Positions 15,621 through 23,952 of a DNA stretch of 34,328 bases are shown here, piece after piece. The stretch spans positions 1 to 34,328 of the forward strand of contig CALKGM010000011.1 in assembly GCA_938084675.1 (NCBI GenBank). Reading direction: 5' to 3'. Origin of the DNA: Candidatus Poseidoniaceae archaeon (GTDB lineage Archaea > Thermoplasmatota > Poseidoniia > Poseidoniales > Poseidoniaceae). A model generated the notes under the pieces. That model was given only the letters and a program-made list of their open reading frames with translations. It was not told where the DNA came from and did not search any database. Position 1 is the first letter of the stretch; each line of letters begins with the position of its first letter. Made by a program: the position numbers and the translations under genes.

Positions 15621-18600
15621 TGGTCAACTTCAACAACAGTCAGCGCCTTGGTCTTGATTTGGATAAGCATATTGCTTTGGACGCAGGAGCAGGCACAGGC
15701 AAGACAACCGTCATGGCTGAGCGATATGTTCAGCATTTGCTGGCCAACGACCAGCGTGCAACGCACATGACTCCTCCGGGGCCACGCGTTCCACTTTCCG
15801 GACATGGTTCTTTACGGGCTCCGAAGAAAGAGCGAACTGAGATTGAAGATTGGAACGGGCTCTTGCCTTCCGAAGTTGTTGCCATCACGTTCACCAGGAA
15901 AGCTGCGGCTGAACTCAAGGCAAGAATACGCCACCGTCTTGCTCAAAGTCGGGCTCAGCCTCCGAAGGAAGAAGACATTGAAGGAATATTTGATCCAAGA
16001 CTTCGTGATGACGCTGATGTTGAGATGCTCCTTTCAAGTCTTGATGAGGCTCCCATCTCAACTATTGATGCCTTCCTTCATCGATTGGTACGGCCATACA
16101 TTGACACCGTCACACTCCATTCAGCAAGCGATCAAGTTCCCGAAGAGCGCGCACCACTCATGCTTCGTGATACAATGCATGCTGTTTGGCGAATACGGAC
16201 AACCGACGACGCATCGGATGCTGGAGTACTTAGCCATCAACATGAATTCATTCAGTCTCGAAACAGATTGGTTACGCGATTAGGCGGGCAGGAGCCCGCA
16301 GAAGTGGTTCTCAATGGGCTTCTCAACACCTCTCTATTCGTTGAACAATCTCATCGCTCAATGATTCAACGCGCTCAAGATTTGGGACTCTCTTGGAACG
16401 GTCGAGGCCCAGCTCCGGTTTCGCTTCTCTTGGACATGGTTGCGCAACCCATCGCTTCAGAACTCCCCGGTTTCATCAATAGATTTGCCCCACTCCTTCG
16501 CGACTGGGTAGGGCTGTTCCTCCCCCATACAGGGCAATGCAGCGAACCGATTGAAGAAGAACACGACACCGTTCTCACTCGCTTCAATCATCTCGCTCGT
16601 CTTGTCAGTAGCCCACTTCCTGAACGGCCTGCCGACCAACTGGTTTGGATGTGGAAAGCTATGATTGGATTGGCTGGTTCATCTGCATTAAGCAAAACCC
16701 CTCCCACATTTTTCCCCCGAAACAATCTTCCCTCAACGGACAAATGGCAGGGCGGTTTGCTTGCAAAAGGAAAGGTAAAGGGCATGAAAGGAACCGACAA
16801 GGACGCGTTATTCGCTAATAGTGTATCCTTACAAGGTGACCTGAAACAAGAATTGCAGTCGCCCCTTGGTATCTTAATTCGGCTCTTGGCTGAATCGGCC
16901 TTCCTCCTCAACCCCGGTGACGGCTATGATGGAATGCCACTGGACTCTCCTCTTCGTTTGGTCCCCCTTCCCCCTTCCATCGGACCGACGCCTGTTGAAG
17001 GAGGAACCTATGTTTCAGCAGATCTGCAGATGGAAATCCTAAGCGACCTCATCACCGTTCACCGCGGATGCCATCAAATTCTTGCTCGTAGAAAGTCACT
17101 GGAAGGAATGCATGACTTCGATGACATTCAACGCTTTGCCGCCGACCTTCTTCTCGCCCGCTGCCCAGATGTCTGCCGACACCGTTACCCTCCAGAGGTA
17201 ATCGATGCATTGGACGGATTGGGCGATAATCCATGGAGTGACGAACACATCTCTAGAGCACTAACGTTACTCAACGACCAATCCGAGCTTCAAGAAGACC
17301 TCCATCGTCGGTTTGCAGTTTTGGGAGAACTGCGGCGCCAATTCCGTGCGTTCATCATCGATGAATATCAGGACACGAACCCTTCACATTACCGATTATT
17401 AGCACGGCTATGGGGTCGGAGATCACGCCATGCTGATGACCCCCTGCGACCTAAAGGGTACTGGGACCCGACGGTTTGCATTGTCGGGGACATGAAACAA
17501 AGTATCTATCGCTTCAGACAAGCAGAGGTCTCAGTCATGCGAAGAGCGGTTGCTGCCGTACGAGATTGCAATAGAATTGAAGCCGATGAATCCAGTCTTC
17601 TTCATTTACGCAAAGATGGCGAAGGACGAGACCCGCGCCCGGTCGGCGCTGGAGGAGAAACTGGCTCATACACCAATGACCATGGGGCCGAGACATCAGC
17701 CCCGCACAGCTATGTCTCGTATGCCTGGGAAGATGGCGAGACCACATCAACCATCACAGGTGAACGCCTTGAGCGAAGACAAGAAGGGCACATTGACCTC
17801 ACCTCAAACCACCGGACCCGTCCTAATTTGATGGAATCCATGAACGATATCTTTGATGAGGTTTTTTCACCTCGTCACCATGCATTGCCAGGAGATTGGC
17901 ATGCTGAAGCCCAGCGTTTACACCCCGCGAGAGCAACGGAAGAGCAGGGCGTATTAGAGTGGCTTCTTCCCATTCAGGGGGCGCTTCAACACGCTTCCTA
18001 TGACCTAGATGTCCCGCTCAACACCTTTGAGAATCCAAATGCTTCCAATGTTCAACTTGAACATGAATTGCTTGCAACACGTCTCCATTCGCTGCTCAAT
18101 GGAGAAGGTTCCCGCGTTTGGAATTCAGTTGACGCAGTATGGGAAGAGGTAGCAGAGGCAGGACCAGAGGTCCGTCCTGAGGATGTTATGATTTTGATCA
18201 ACTCCCGCAGACATCTCCCCGACCTGCTTGAACGACTGCGTGCGCGAGGCATTCCTGTCATGGCTGACCGACAAGGATTGTTGCTTATGCAGCCCGTTGT
18301 TCAGCCATTGATGGCGGTGTTGGAACTTCTTGCACACCCATATTCCAGAAAAGCAGGTATTGAATTGGCTCGCTCCGCTGTTGTTGGAATGAATGAATCA
18401 CAAGTCCATGCCGCATTTTACCGGCTTGCTGATGAGCATACTGCATGGGACGCTCTTCTTGGACATGCACCGAACGATGCCATTGGAGCCCTTCTTCAGC
18501 ACCTTCACCATCTCGCCTCTTTGGGAGCTATTTATGACGTGATGGACGCAGTGCTCGACCATTCTGACCTTCTTGTTGCCTTTAGCGATGATTCCCAACG

Positions 18601-20560
18601 TCAACATGCAGAGGCTTGGCTTGGTATGATTCACAGCATCGGAAATGAAACCGGTCACTCAGTCACGGCAATTTACCGTCGTTTGAACGAATTGATTGGT
18701 CTTGAAAAGAGAGGTCCGCAAGCCATCAGTAAGCCAACCAAAGCAGCCGTACAAATTATGACGATACACGGTGCTAAGGGCCTTCAAGCCCCCGTTGTAG
18801 CAGTATCGGGCATCTTTACAGCGGGCATGGCTGATGTCACGACTTCGGTTAAGGACAATGTATTGGTTACGCCTCAAGTCGTGGCAGGAAGAATCCAACC
18901 CTGGCATGCTCACGAGCGTCCTGTTGACGGACTTTGGGCATTTGCAAGTGAGATGAACACGGCGCAAGATAAGGCAGAATTGAGAAGAAAATTCTATGTT
19001 GCACTCACCCGGGTAAAGGACCGCCTCATCATTACCGGTAGGCCGAGCAGCACCTCGACATTTGATGTTGAAACAGGAGCACTTTCCTTGGTGATAAAAC
19101 CCGACCCGAGAACCATGGGGCGGATGTGGGTTGAAGGATTACGCAGAGCATCTTGGCGAGCAGGCGATGAACATAGCCCGTGGCTTCTTTCTGGAGACTA
19201 CGGAGCCTCTTCACTTCCCCCATATGCCTCATCCAAAGTACCCGTTGCCCTCAATCCAGCCCTGCTCCTGACCAACAACCCTCTTGGTGAAAATGGGGTA
19301 TCTGGAATGCGACTTTATCATCACCCTGACTGCTTCCACCAAACGACCCCGCCATCTCCTCAACAACGTCTTCGTATGCTGGAGGCACATCTTGACCAAT
19401 CAACCTTGAACGAGAGCGATAATGATGTCATCCTCCAGCCTCTTCGAGAGACAATCAAAGGCGCAGCCCACCATTTAGATGCTACAGAGGCTTGTCCTCG
19501 CAGGTATTGGCTTGAGCATATGAAGGGCTGGGCCTCTGAACCGTTTAACATTCCAAATGGCCTTACGAAACCCAAACAAAAGCGCTGGCCTTTGCCAACA
19601 GAATTTGGATTGATGATGCACCGCATCGTTGAGATAGGACTTCGTAATCCCCTCCAATTCTCAAAGGATACTCCAACATTACCTCGTGACTGGCATCATG
19701 AAAACGATGGGACTCTTGCCTCCGAAACAACAGTTGGAAGAGTCATGGCTGAATTTGGATACGGGGAAACTCAACGTAAAGACAGTACAGAATACCGGTG
19801 GAGGGAACGGATGCTTCACCTCAGTTCTCTCATTGACACGGGCCTTCTTGGACGATGGGTAGCCGGAGAACCTCTCCACGGATTCATCGTTGAAGCAGTC
19901 CGAACCGAGCTTCCGTTCATCCATTCGTATCCGGTTTTAGTTGATTCGTTCAAGCGCAGTCGTTTTTCTCCTAACGGCCCCGTTGAGCAAGCCACTGTTG
20001 AGCGAGTTGATATGAATTTTAACGGACGTGCTGACTTGGTATTGGCACTCGCTGACGAAGACGGGCAAGGATGTCTTCAGGTTGTTGACCTGAAAACAAA
20101 GGGATGCATGGCTCCGTTCAACCGAGATCTCCCGGAAAAAGGTCACGCACTGCAAGAGGTCGGTCCCGAAATTACGAACCCATTCCCTCAAACGGATGCT
20201 GAGGCAGAGATTCTCTATGAGCACCGCCTCCAATTGACGCTTTATTCCGTCGCTCTTGAAGCGATTGAACAACTCAAAGCGAAGGAAGAACAGCGACGTG
20301 TTCTCCCCCCAGCACTTTTGCTGGGGGCAAACGGGCGTATCGTCCAAATGACTGAAGAGGAATTTTTGGCTGCAAAGGCTGACCTTGAACAACACCTTCA
20401 CTGGCGGACAATGATGCACCTTACGAACGGAAGTGAGGAACCAGAACGATTGGAATCGGGCTCCACTGTGTGCCAGGGTTGCCCGTACTACAAAGGCGAT
20501 GTTCGTCGGTGCGGCCCAAAGGGAGAACAACTTGGCTTCATTGATGACGCTGAGGCTTAG
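15620..20560 (+). CDS. AddA/RecB-like UvrD-family helicase with C-terminal Fe-S nuclease
   Basis: This 1646-residue protein starts at ATG 15620, overlapping the stop of the AddB-like gene by one base. All SF1A helicase motifs are present: GAGTGKT (K28), AITFTRKAAAELKARI, FIIDEYQDTNPSHY (D581, E582), CIVGDMKQSIYRFRQAEV, NHRTRPN, QIMTIHGAKGLQAP and RKFYVALTRVKDRLII. A RecB-family nuclease closes it: H1334, D1472 (NGRADLVLAL), D1490-x-K1492 (VVDLKTK) and Q1538 (QLTLYSVAL). Cysteines C1292, C1618, C1621 and C1631 frame the nuclease as a second probable Fe-S cluster. In characterised AddAB that cluster is in AddB. It is longer than AddA or RecB (about 1200), with extra segments around residues 370-460 and 650-720. 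It should translocate on and degrade DNA ends with its partner. A bacterial origin by transfer is possible but not shown. Confidence 0.9.
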   Translation: MVNFNNSQRLGLDLDKHIALDAGAGTGKTTVMAERYVQHLLANDQRATHMTPPGPRVPLSGHGSLRAPKKERTEIEDWNGLLPSEVVAITFTRKAAAELKARIRHRLAQSRAQPPKEEDIEGIFDPRLRDDADVEMLLSSLDEAPISTIDAFLHRLVRPYIDTVTLHSASDQVPEERAPLMLRDTMHAVWRIRTTDDASDAGVLSHQHEFIQSRNRLVTRLGGQEPAEVVLNGLLNTSLFVEQSHRSMIQRAQDLGLSWNGRGPAPVSLLLDMVAQPIASELPGFINRFAPLLRDWVGLFLPHTGQCSEPIEEEHDTVLTRFNHLARLVSSPLPERPADQLVWMWKAMIGLAGSSALSKTPPTFFPRNNLPSTDKWQGGLLAKGKVKGMKGTDKDALFANSVSLQGDLKQELQSPLGILIRLLAESAFLLNPGDGYDGMPLDSPLRLVPLPPSIGPTPVEGGTYVSADLQMEILSDLITVHRGCHQILARRKSLEGMHDFDDIQRFAADLLLARCPDVCRHRYPPEVIDALDGLGDNPWSDEHISRALTLLNDQSELQEDLHRRFAVLGELRRQFRAFIIDEYQDTNPSHYRLLARLWGRRSRHADDPLRPKGYWDPTVCIVGDMKQSIYRFRQAEVSVMRRAVAAVRDCNRIEADESSLLHLRKDGEGRDPRPVGAGGETGSYTNDHGAETSAPHSYVSYAWEDGETTSTITGERLERRQEGHIDLTSNHRTRPNLMESMNDIFDEVFSPRHHALPGDWHAEAQRLHPARATEEQGVLEWLLPIQGALQHASYDLDVPLNTFENPNASNVQLEHELLATRLHSLLNGEGSRVWNSVDAVWEEVAEAGPEVRPEDVMILINSRRHLPDLLERLRARGIPVMADRQGLLLMQPVVQPLMAVLELLAHPYSRKAGIELARSAVVGMNESQVHAAFYRLADEHTAWDALLGHAPNDAIGALLQHLHHLASLGAIYDVMDAVLDHSDLLVAFSDDSQRQHAEAWLGMIHSIGNETGHSVTAIYRRLNELIGLEKRGPQAISKPTKAAVQIMTIHGAKGLQAPVVAVSGIFTAGMADVTTSVKDNVLVTPQVVAGRIQPWHAHERPVDGLWAFASEMNTAQDKAELRRKFYVALTRVKDRLIITGRPSSTSTFDVETGALSLVIKPDPRTMGRMWVEGLRRASWRAGDEHSPWLLSGDYGASSLPPYASSKVPVALNPALLLTNNPLGENGVSGMRLYHHPDCFHQTTPPSPQQRLRMLEAHLDQSTLNESDNDVILQPLRETIKGAAHHLDATEACPRRYWLEHMKGWASEPFNIPNGLTKPKQKRWPLPTEFGLMMHRIVEIGLRNPLQFSKDTPTLPRDWHHENDGTLASETTVGRVMAEFGYGETQRKDSTEYRWRERMLHLSSLIDTGLLGRWVAGEPLHGFIVEAVRTELPFIHSYPVLVDSFKRSRFSPNGPVEQATVERVDMNFNGRADLVLALADEDGQGCLQVVDLKTKGCMAPFNRDLPEKGHALQEVGPEITNPFPQTDAEAEILYEHRLQLTLYSVALEAIEQLKAKEEQRRVLPPALLLGANGRIVQMTEEEFLAAKADLEQHLHWRTMMHLTNGSEEPERLESGSTVCQGCPYYKGDVRRCGPKGEQLGFIDDAEA

Positions 20561-21224
20561 TTCCAGAAAGAACAAGTGTACCAGCCCATCCATCCTTTGC
20601 TCCGGTTTGAATTGCATTTACATTCTCGAATCCTGCGCTTAGCATTCCTTCCACCCATGTTTGAATTGAGAGGGTTGTCATGTGCACGTTGAGTGAATCG
20701 GGCCAATCATGGCTTGCTGGATTTTCCTCATAGTGGTCCATCCCAATCACAAGTTTACCTGCTGGATTCATCCAATCATCGTGAATCATTTGAAGAAATT
20801 CCAGTGGTTGATGTAAGTAATACAAGCATTCCATGCTGTGAATTACATCAACGGGTTGCTGAGGCTTCCATTCGGGAAGTTGTCCGTAATGATACAAGCC
20901 CTCTGGGTCGATTTCATGTGCTCGTTCAATCATAGCAGTGGCTCCATCAACTCCGGATGCAGTGGTGCAGTGTTGATGCTTGGAAAGTTGGCGAACCACC
21001 CATCCATTGCCGCAACCAATGTCTATGGCAGAGAATGGTTTTGACGCATCTTCCAGGAGGAGGTTCAACATCACATCTACACTTGCAGCATGGCCTTTTT
21101 CCATGCCCACATCTTTGCCTTTTTCTGCCCATTCATGAAAGACATCGGTCGCTTTCCTTTGGTCCATGAACCGTGTCTGGTGAGTCCCGTCTTTGAAGGT
21201 GTTCATGACGAAAAGAACATTCAT
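20538..21224 (-). CDS. Class I SAM-dependent methyltransferase
   Basis: This 228-residue protein starts at ATG 21224, which has AAGGAG five bases upstream; GTG 21227 and ATG 21206 are alternatives. The SAM-binding motif I is AIDIGCGNGWVVRQL, the acidic residue after strand 2 lies in SGVDGATAMIERAHE, and motif post-I/II reads VDVIHSMECLYYL. The fold is the common Rossmann methyltransferase of the Methyltransf_11/25 type, with small-molecule or quinone-like substrates typical. Nothing in the sequence fixes the substrate. Its 3' end overlaps the convergent addA-like gene by 23 bases. Its start is only 20 bases from the divergent prolyl iminopeptidase start, so the two promoters must overlap the opposing coding regions. 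Confidence 0.85.
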   Translation of the reverse strand: MNVLFVMNTFKDGTHQTRFMDQRKATDVFHEWAEKGKDVGMEKGHAASVDVMLNLLLEDASKPFSAIDIGCGNGWVVRQLSKHQHCTTASGVDGATAMIERAHEIDPEGLYHYGQLPEWKPQQPVDVIHSMECLYYLHQPLEFLQMIHDDWMNPAGKLVIGMDHYEENPASHDWPDSLNVHMTTLSIQTWVEGMLSAGFENVNAIQTGAKDGWAGTLVLSGTKPQRHQ

Positions 21225-21229
21225 CACCT

Positions 21230-21241
21230 CTCCTTCGGGAG
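21230..21241. promoter_or_regulatory. Shared inverted-repeat ribosome binding site between divergent genes
   Basis: CTCC-TTCG-GGAG sits between two divergent starts. Read on the minus strand it gives AAGGAG for the methyltransferase. Read on the plus strand it gives GGGAG three bases before the iminopeptidase ATG, and would fold as a four-pair stem with a stable C(UUCG)G tetraloop. Confidence 0.45.
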
Positions 21242-21244
21242 TTC

Positions 21245-22207
21245 ATGCTTGACTCTGTTACCACCCTCAGCGATGTCCTTTACCCACCCTGTGAGCCCTA
21301 TCTGAAAGGAACCCTCTCCGTCACTGACCTCCATACTATTGCATGGGAGGCAAGCGGTAATGCTGACGGAATCCCTGTTGTGGTCATCCATGGTGGGCCA
21401 GGAGGAGGCGGTCAGCCTTCCTATCGCCAGTACTTCGACCCCGAGGCATACAATATCGTTCAATTCGATCAACGCGGATGCGGTCAATCCACACCTCATG
21501 CTGAACTACAAGACAATACAACCCAAGCGTCTGTGAGGGATATTGAAACGTTGCGGCAACACCTGGGAATTGAATCATGGCATGTGTTTGGAGGGTCTTG
21601 GGGCTCGACTCTCTCGTTGATTTATGCTCAGGAACACCCCACTCGGGTTGAAAGTTTGATCCTCCGTGGCATTTTCATGTGCAGGAAAAGTGAACTCCAG
21701 TGGTTCTATCAAGATGGAGCAAGCCATATCTTCCCCGACGCATTTGCTCCGTACCGCGACCACATTCCTGCAGAGGAGCAGGGCGACCTGATCAAAGCCT
21801 ACTATGCCCGACTTACGAGTTCGGAGGGAGCAGTTCGTCGCGCTGCAGCAAAAGAATGGACGCGTTGGGAGATGGCGACCAGCCGCCTGTTCCCAGATCC
21901 AAGTTATCTTGAAAAGGCAGAAGACCTTGATTTTGCGGTCGCATTTGCCCGCATTGAATGCCATTATTTCATCAACGGTATTTTCCTAGAAGAAGCCCAT
22001 ATCTTGAACCATGTATCTCTTATTGAATCCATTCCAACGGTCATTGTTCAAGGGCGATATGACGTTGTTTGCCCTGCTCGTAGTGCATGGGAATTGCACC
22101 AAGTTCTACCAAACAGCACCTTGACGATTGTACCCGACGCTGGCCATTCTATGGGAGAAGTCAGCATTGCCAGAGAGCTTGTTGCGGCAACGGATGCTCT
22201 GCGTTGA
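21245..22207 (+). CDS. pip: Prolyl iminopeptidase (alpha/beta hydrolase, family S33)
   Basis: This 320-residue cytoplasmic enzyme removes N-terminal proline from peptides, helping the cell use peptide and protein carbon. Family hallmarks are the oxyanion motif VIHGGPGGGGQPSYRQYF, the strand QFDQRGCGQSTPH, the nucleophile S118 in VFGGSWGSTLSLIYA, the acid in VQGRYDVVCPARSA and the histidine in DAGHSMGE. Length matches bacterial proline iminopeptidases closely. There is no signal peptide. It is transcribed away from the methyltransferase gene with a 20-base gap, and the GGGAG site is unusually close to the ATG. Downstream, ~100 bases separate it from the coiled-coil gene. The assignment is firm; the exact peptide range is not known. 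Confidence 0.93.
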   Translation: MLDSVTTLSDVLYPPCEPYLKGTLSVTDLHTIAWEASGNADGIPVVVIHGGPGGGGQPSYRQYFDPEAYNIVQFDQRGCGQSTPHAELQDNTTQASVRDIETLRQHLGIESWHVFGGSWGSTLSLIYAQEHPTRVESLILRGIFMCRKSELQWFYQDGASHIFPDAFAPYRDHIPAEEQGDLIKAYYARLTSSEGAVRRAAAKEWTRWEMATSRLFPDPSYLEKAEDLDFAVAFARIECHYFINGIFLEEAHILNHVSLIESIPTVIVQGRYDVVCPARSAWELHQVLPNSTLTIVPDAGHSMGEVSIARELVAATDALR

Positions 22208-22285
22208 GGAAAAACCTCGGAAGGCCCGTACTTTTGGACCCGTTCAAGCGTCGGCTTGATAGGGAGGAGTGGACTCGGGGAGAAT

Positions 22286-22299
22286 GGAGGCTTGCCTCC
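22286..22299 (+). promoter_or_regulatory. Inverted repeat / hairpin in the leader of the coiled-coil gene
   Basis: GGAGG-CTTG-CCTCC forms a five-pair stem with a CUUG loop (six pairs of matching bases if counted as DNA arms). It ends 10 bases before ATG 22310 and abuts the probable site GGTGAG (22301-22306). It would hide a GGAGG decoy and may influence translation start choice. Confidence 0.4.
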
Positions 22300-22309
22300 G
22301 GGTGAGAAG

Positions 22310-23083
22310 ATGACTGAAGGAACCATCACGCCAGAGGTACAAATTCAACAATTGCAAGACTCTCTTGCAACTGAGACAGACCGTCTTCAGAAATTGTTTG
22401 CAGCGTATGAAACACAAGAGAAAGACTTGGTCGATGCACGTGCAGAAATTGAAGTTCTAGAAAAGGAAATTATTGACCGAGAAATCGAAAAAGAATCCCT
22501 TGAATCAATTATTTCTCAAAAGGAAGTTCGAGTTCGAGAATTGGAAATGAAGGCAACAAAGGCATCCAAGCGTGTTGAACACTTGGAACCTGAACTTGAC
22601 AAAATGGAAGAGAAGTACTCTCGTGAGAAAGACCGCTTGGGTAAGGTATTCGGAATTGCGGAAGAACTTGACAATGATTTGCGTTTGGCAGTCACTGAAA
22701 TGAAATCTCGTGATGACTGGTATGTTGCTCACATGCAAATTTTTGAAGATCTGAACAAGGCCATCAAGGACCGATACGAAATGATTGAGCGAGCCGTTGA
22801 AACCGAACGCAAGTCACAACACATGTCCCGGGCCTTCAATGACCGCATGGAAGAAATGGTTCAAGCACGTTCGGATGAAAAAGCAACTCAAGATGCGGAA
22901 GCACAAGCAGCTACTGAAGAAACAGCCTCAATCGAAGTGGTTGAAGCAGCACCAGAAGAAGCAGCACCAGCACCAGAAGAAGAAGCGGCACCAGAAGAAA
23001 CAGAATCAGAAGAGGACGAATCCAATGACGAAGCTCCTGCAGCATCCTGGGGCGACGGCGAAGACCCCTGGTCTGGACAGTAG
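22310..23083 (+). CDS. Coiled-coil protein with acidic Ala-Pro-Glu-rich tail
   Basis: This 257-residue soluble protein has no family I can name. ATG 22310 is chosen because GGTGAG precedes it and the residues before it (GLGENGGLPPGEK) look like leader. Residues ~5-150 form a long heptad-type coiled coil rich in Glu and Lys (EIEVLEKEIIDREIEKE). The stretch ~150-190 is helical. The last ~70 residues are a low-complexity acidic tail with repeated APEE units (EEAAPAPEEEAAPEETESEE) ending in a Trp-containing SWGDGEDPWSGQ. It lies 8 bases upstream of the psd-like gene, so they are co-transcribed. It may be a cytoskeletal-like or scaffold protein at the membrane; this is inference. The tail's WGD element recurs in the surface protein at the right edge. 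Confidence 0.8.
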   Translation: MTEGTITPEVQIQQLQDSLATETDRLQKLFAAYETQEKDLVDARAEIEVLEKEIIDREIEKESLESIISQKEVRVRELEMKATKASKRVEHLEPELDKMEEKYSREKDRLGKVFGIAEELDNDLRLAVTEMKSRDDWYVAHMQIFEDLNKAIKDRYEMIERAVETERKSQHMSRAFNDRMEEMVQARSDEKATQDAEAQAATEETASIEVVEAAPEEAAPAPEEEAAPEETESEEDESNDEAPAASWGDGEDPWSGQ

Positions 23084-23091
23084 GTGTTGAC

Positions 23092-23952
23092 ATGGCTGGT
23101 TTGGCCCACGGCGGCCACGGCCCCGTATTTATCATGACAACAATGGGCGTCAGCGCTCTTTTTGTCGGAGCCCTTATTGACCCAATCTTAGGCCTTGTTC
23201 CACTTTTTGGAATTTCATGTTTGATGTTTGCAGCCTTCCTCGTCAATTTTTGGCGTGACCCCGACCGCCCAATACCTCGGGAAGAGGGGGTTTTGGTTGC
23301 TCCAGCCGACGGGCACATCATGTTCGTTCGCAGAGAGCGAGCAACGGGTCGGCGTCCTTCTAATGCTGAACGTGAACAGGGACCGATTGAATCTGATTCA
23401 CTCACTGGAGAATGGTATCCTCAACCTCTTGCTGAACCGCTCACCTTTGCTACTGAGCAACGCTATGAGGCCGTGGAGAAGGGAGACGAGCAGGCCTCCG
23501 ATGTGATCCGAGTAGCCGTTTTCATGTCACCTCTTGATGTTCATGTTAACCGCGCTCCAGGCAAAGGAATACTAGAACGATTGGAGCATCGTACCGGTAA
23601 AGGCCTCAAGCGTGGACCTTTCGCATTCGCGTTCAAAAAAGAGAGTCAATACAATGAACGAGTTCGTTCCGTGTACCGCTTAGAGGACGATACGATGATT
23701 GAGATGACGCAAATATCAGGAGCGTTAGCACGCACGGTCATCCCATGGGTTGGAGAGGGTGCGCCTGTTCGACGGGGCCAACGCATTGGAATGATTCGTC
23801 TCGGCTCACGGGTTGACGTTCGCGTCCCAGCGAACCGATATGCATGCACGCTCATCTCAGCCGAAGCAAAGGATCCATCCCAGCCAAAAGGTGCATTTGT
23901 TCAAGCCGGTTCAACCGTGATGTTTCGAATTAAAGGGGATGAAGAAGAATGA
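23092..23952 (+). CDS. psd: Phosphatidylserine/archaetidylserine decarboxylase-like protein
   Basis: This 286-residue protein is of the short Psd type, which in archaea should decarboxylate archaetidylserine to archaetidylethanolamine at the membrane. Two hydrophobic helices occupy residues ~12-52, followed by the family motif NFWRDPDRPIP and LVAPADGHIMFV. Then come VAVFMSPLDVHVNRAPGKG, QISGALARTVIPW and the processing site RLGSRVDVRVP. Self-cleavage between G238 and S239 would create the pyruvoyl group. An extra segment of ~55 residues (about 83-135) between the ADG and MSP motifs makes it longer than usual (~215). It is preceded by the coiled-coil gene and followed, with a 4-base ATGA overlap, by the hydrolase. 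The partner serine transferase is not in the window. Confidence 0.86.
   Translation: MAGLAHGGHGPVFIMTTMGVSALFVGALIDPILGLVPLFGISCLMFAAFLVNFWRDPDRPIPREEGVLVAPADGHIMFVRRERATGRRPSNAEREQGPIESDSLTGEWYPQPLAEPLTFATEQRYEAVEKGDEQASDVIRVAVFMSPLDVHVNRAPGKGILERLEHRTGKGLKRGPFAFAFKKESQYNERVRSVYRLEDDTMIEMTQISGALARTVIPWVGEGAPVRRGQRIGMIRLGSRVDVRVPANRYACTLISAEAKDPSQPKGAFVQAGSTVMFRIKGDEEE

Noticed and set aside
19937-20617. 226-codon open frame on the minus strand inside the addA-like gene
   Set aside because: It is antisense to a well-supported helicase-nuclease with clear motifs, has no recognisable domain and starts inside the methyltransferase end.
22960-23030. Possible tandem DNA repeat
   Set aside because: It is the coding of an acidic APEE-type tail; period is irregular and explained by protein composition.
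22911-23405. 164-codon minus-strand frame over the coiled-coil and psd genes
   Set aside because: Leu/Arg-rich low-complexity product is the mirror of the acidic repeat; no ribosome binding site or family match.
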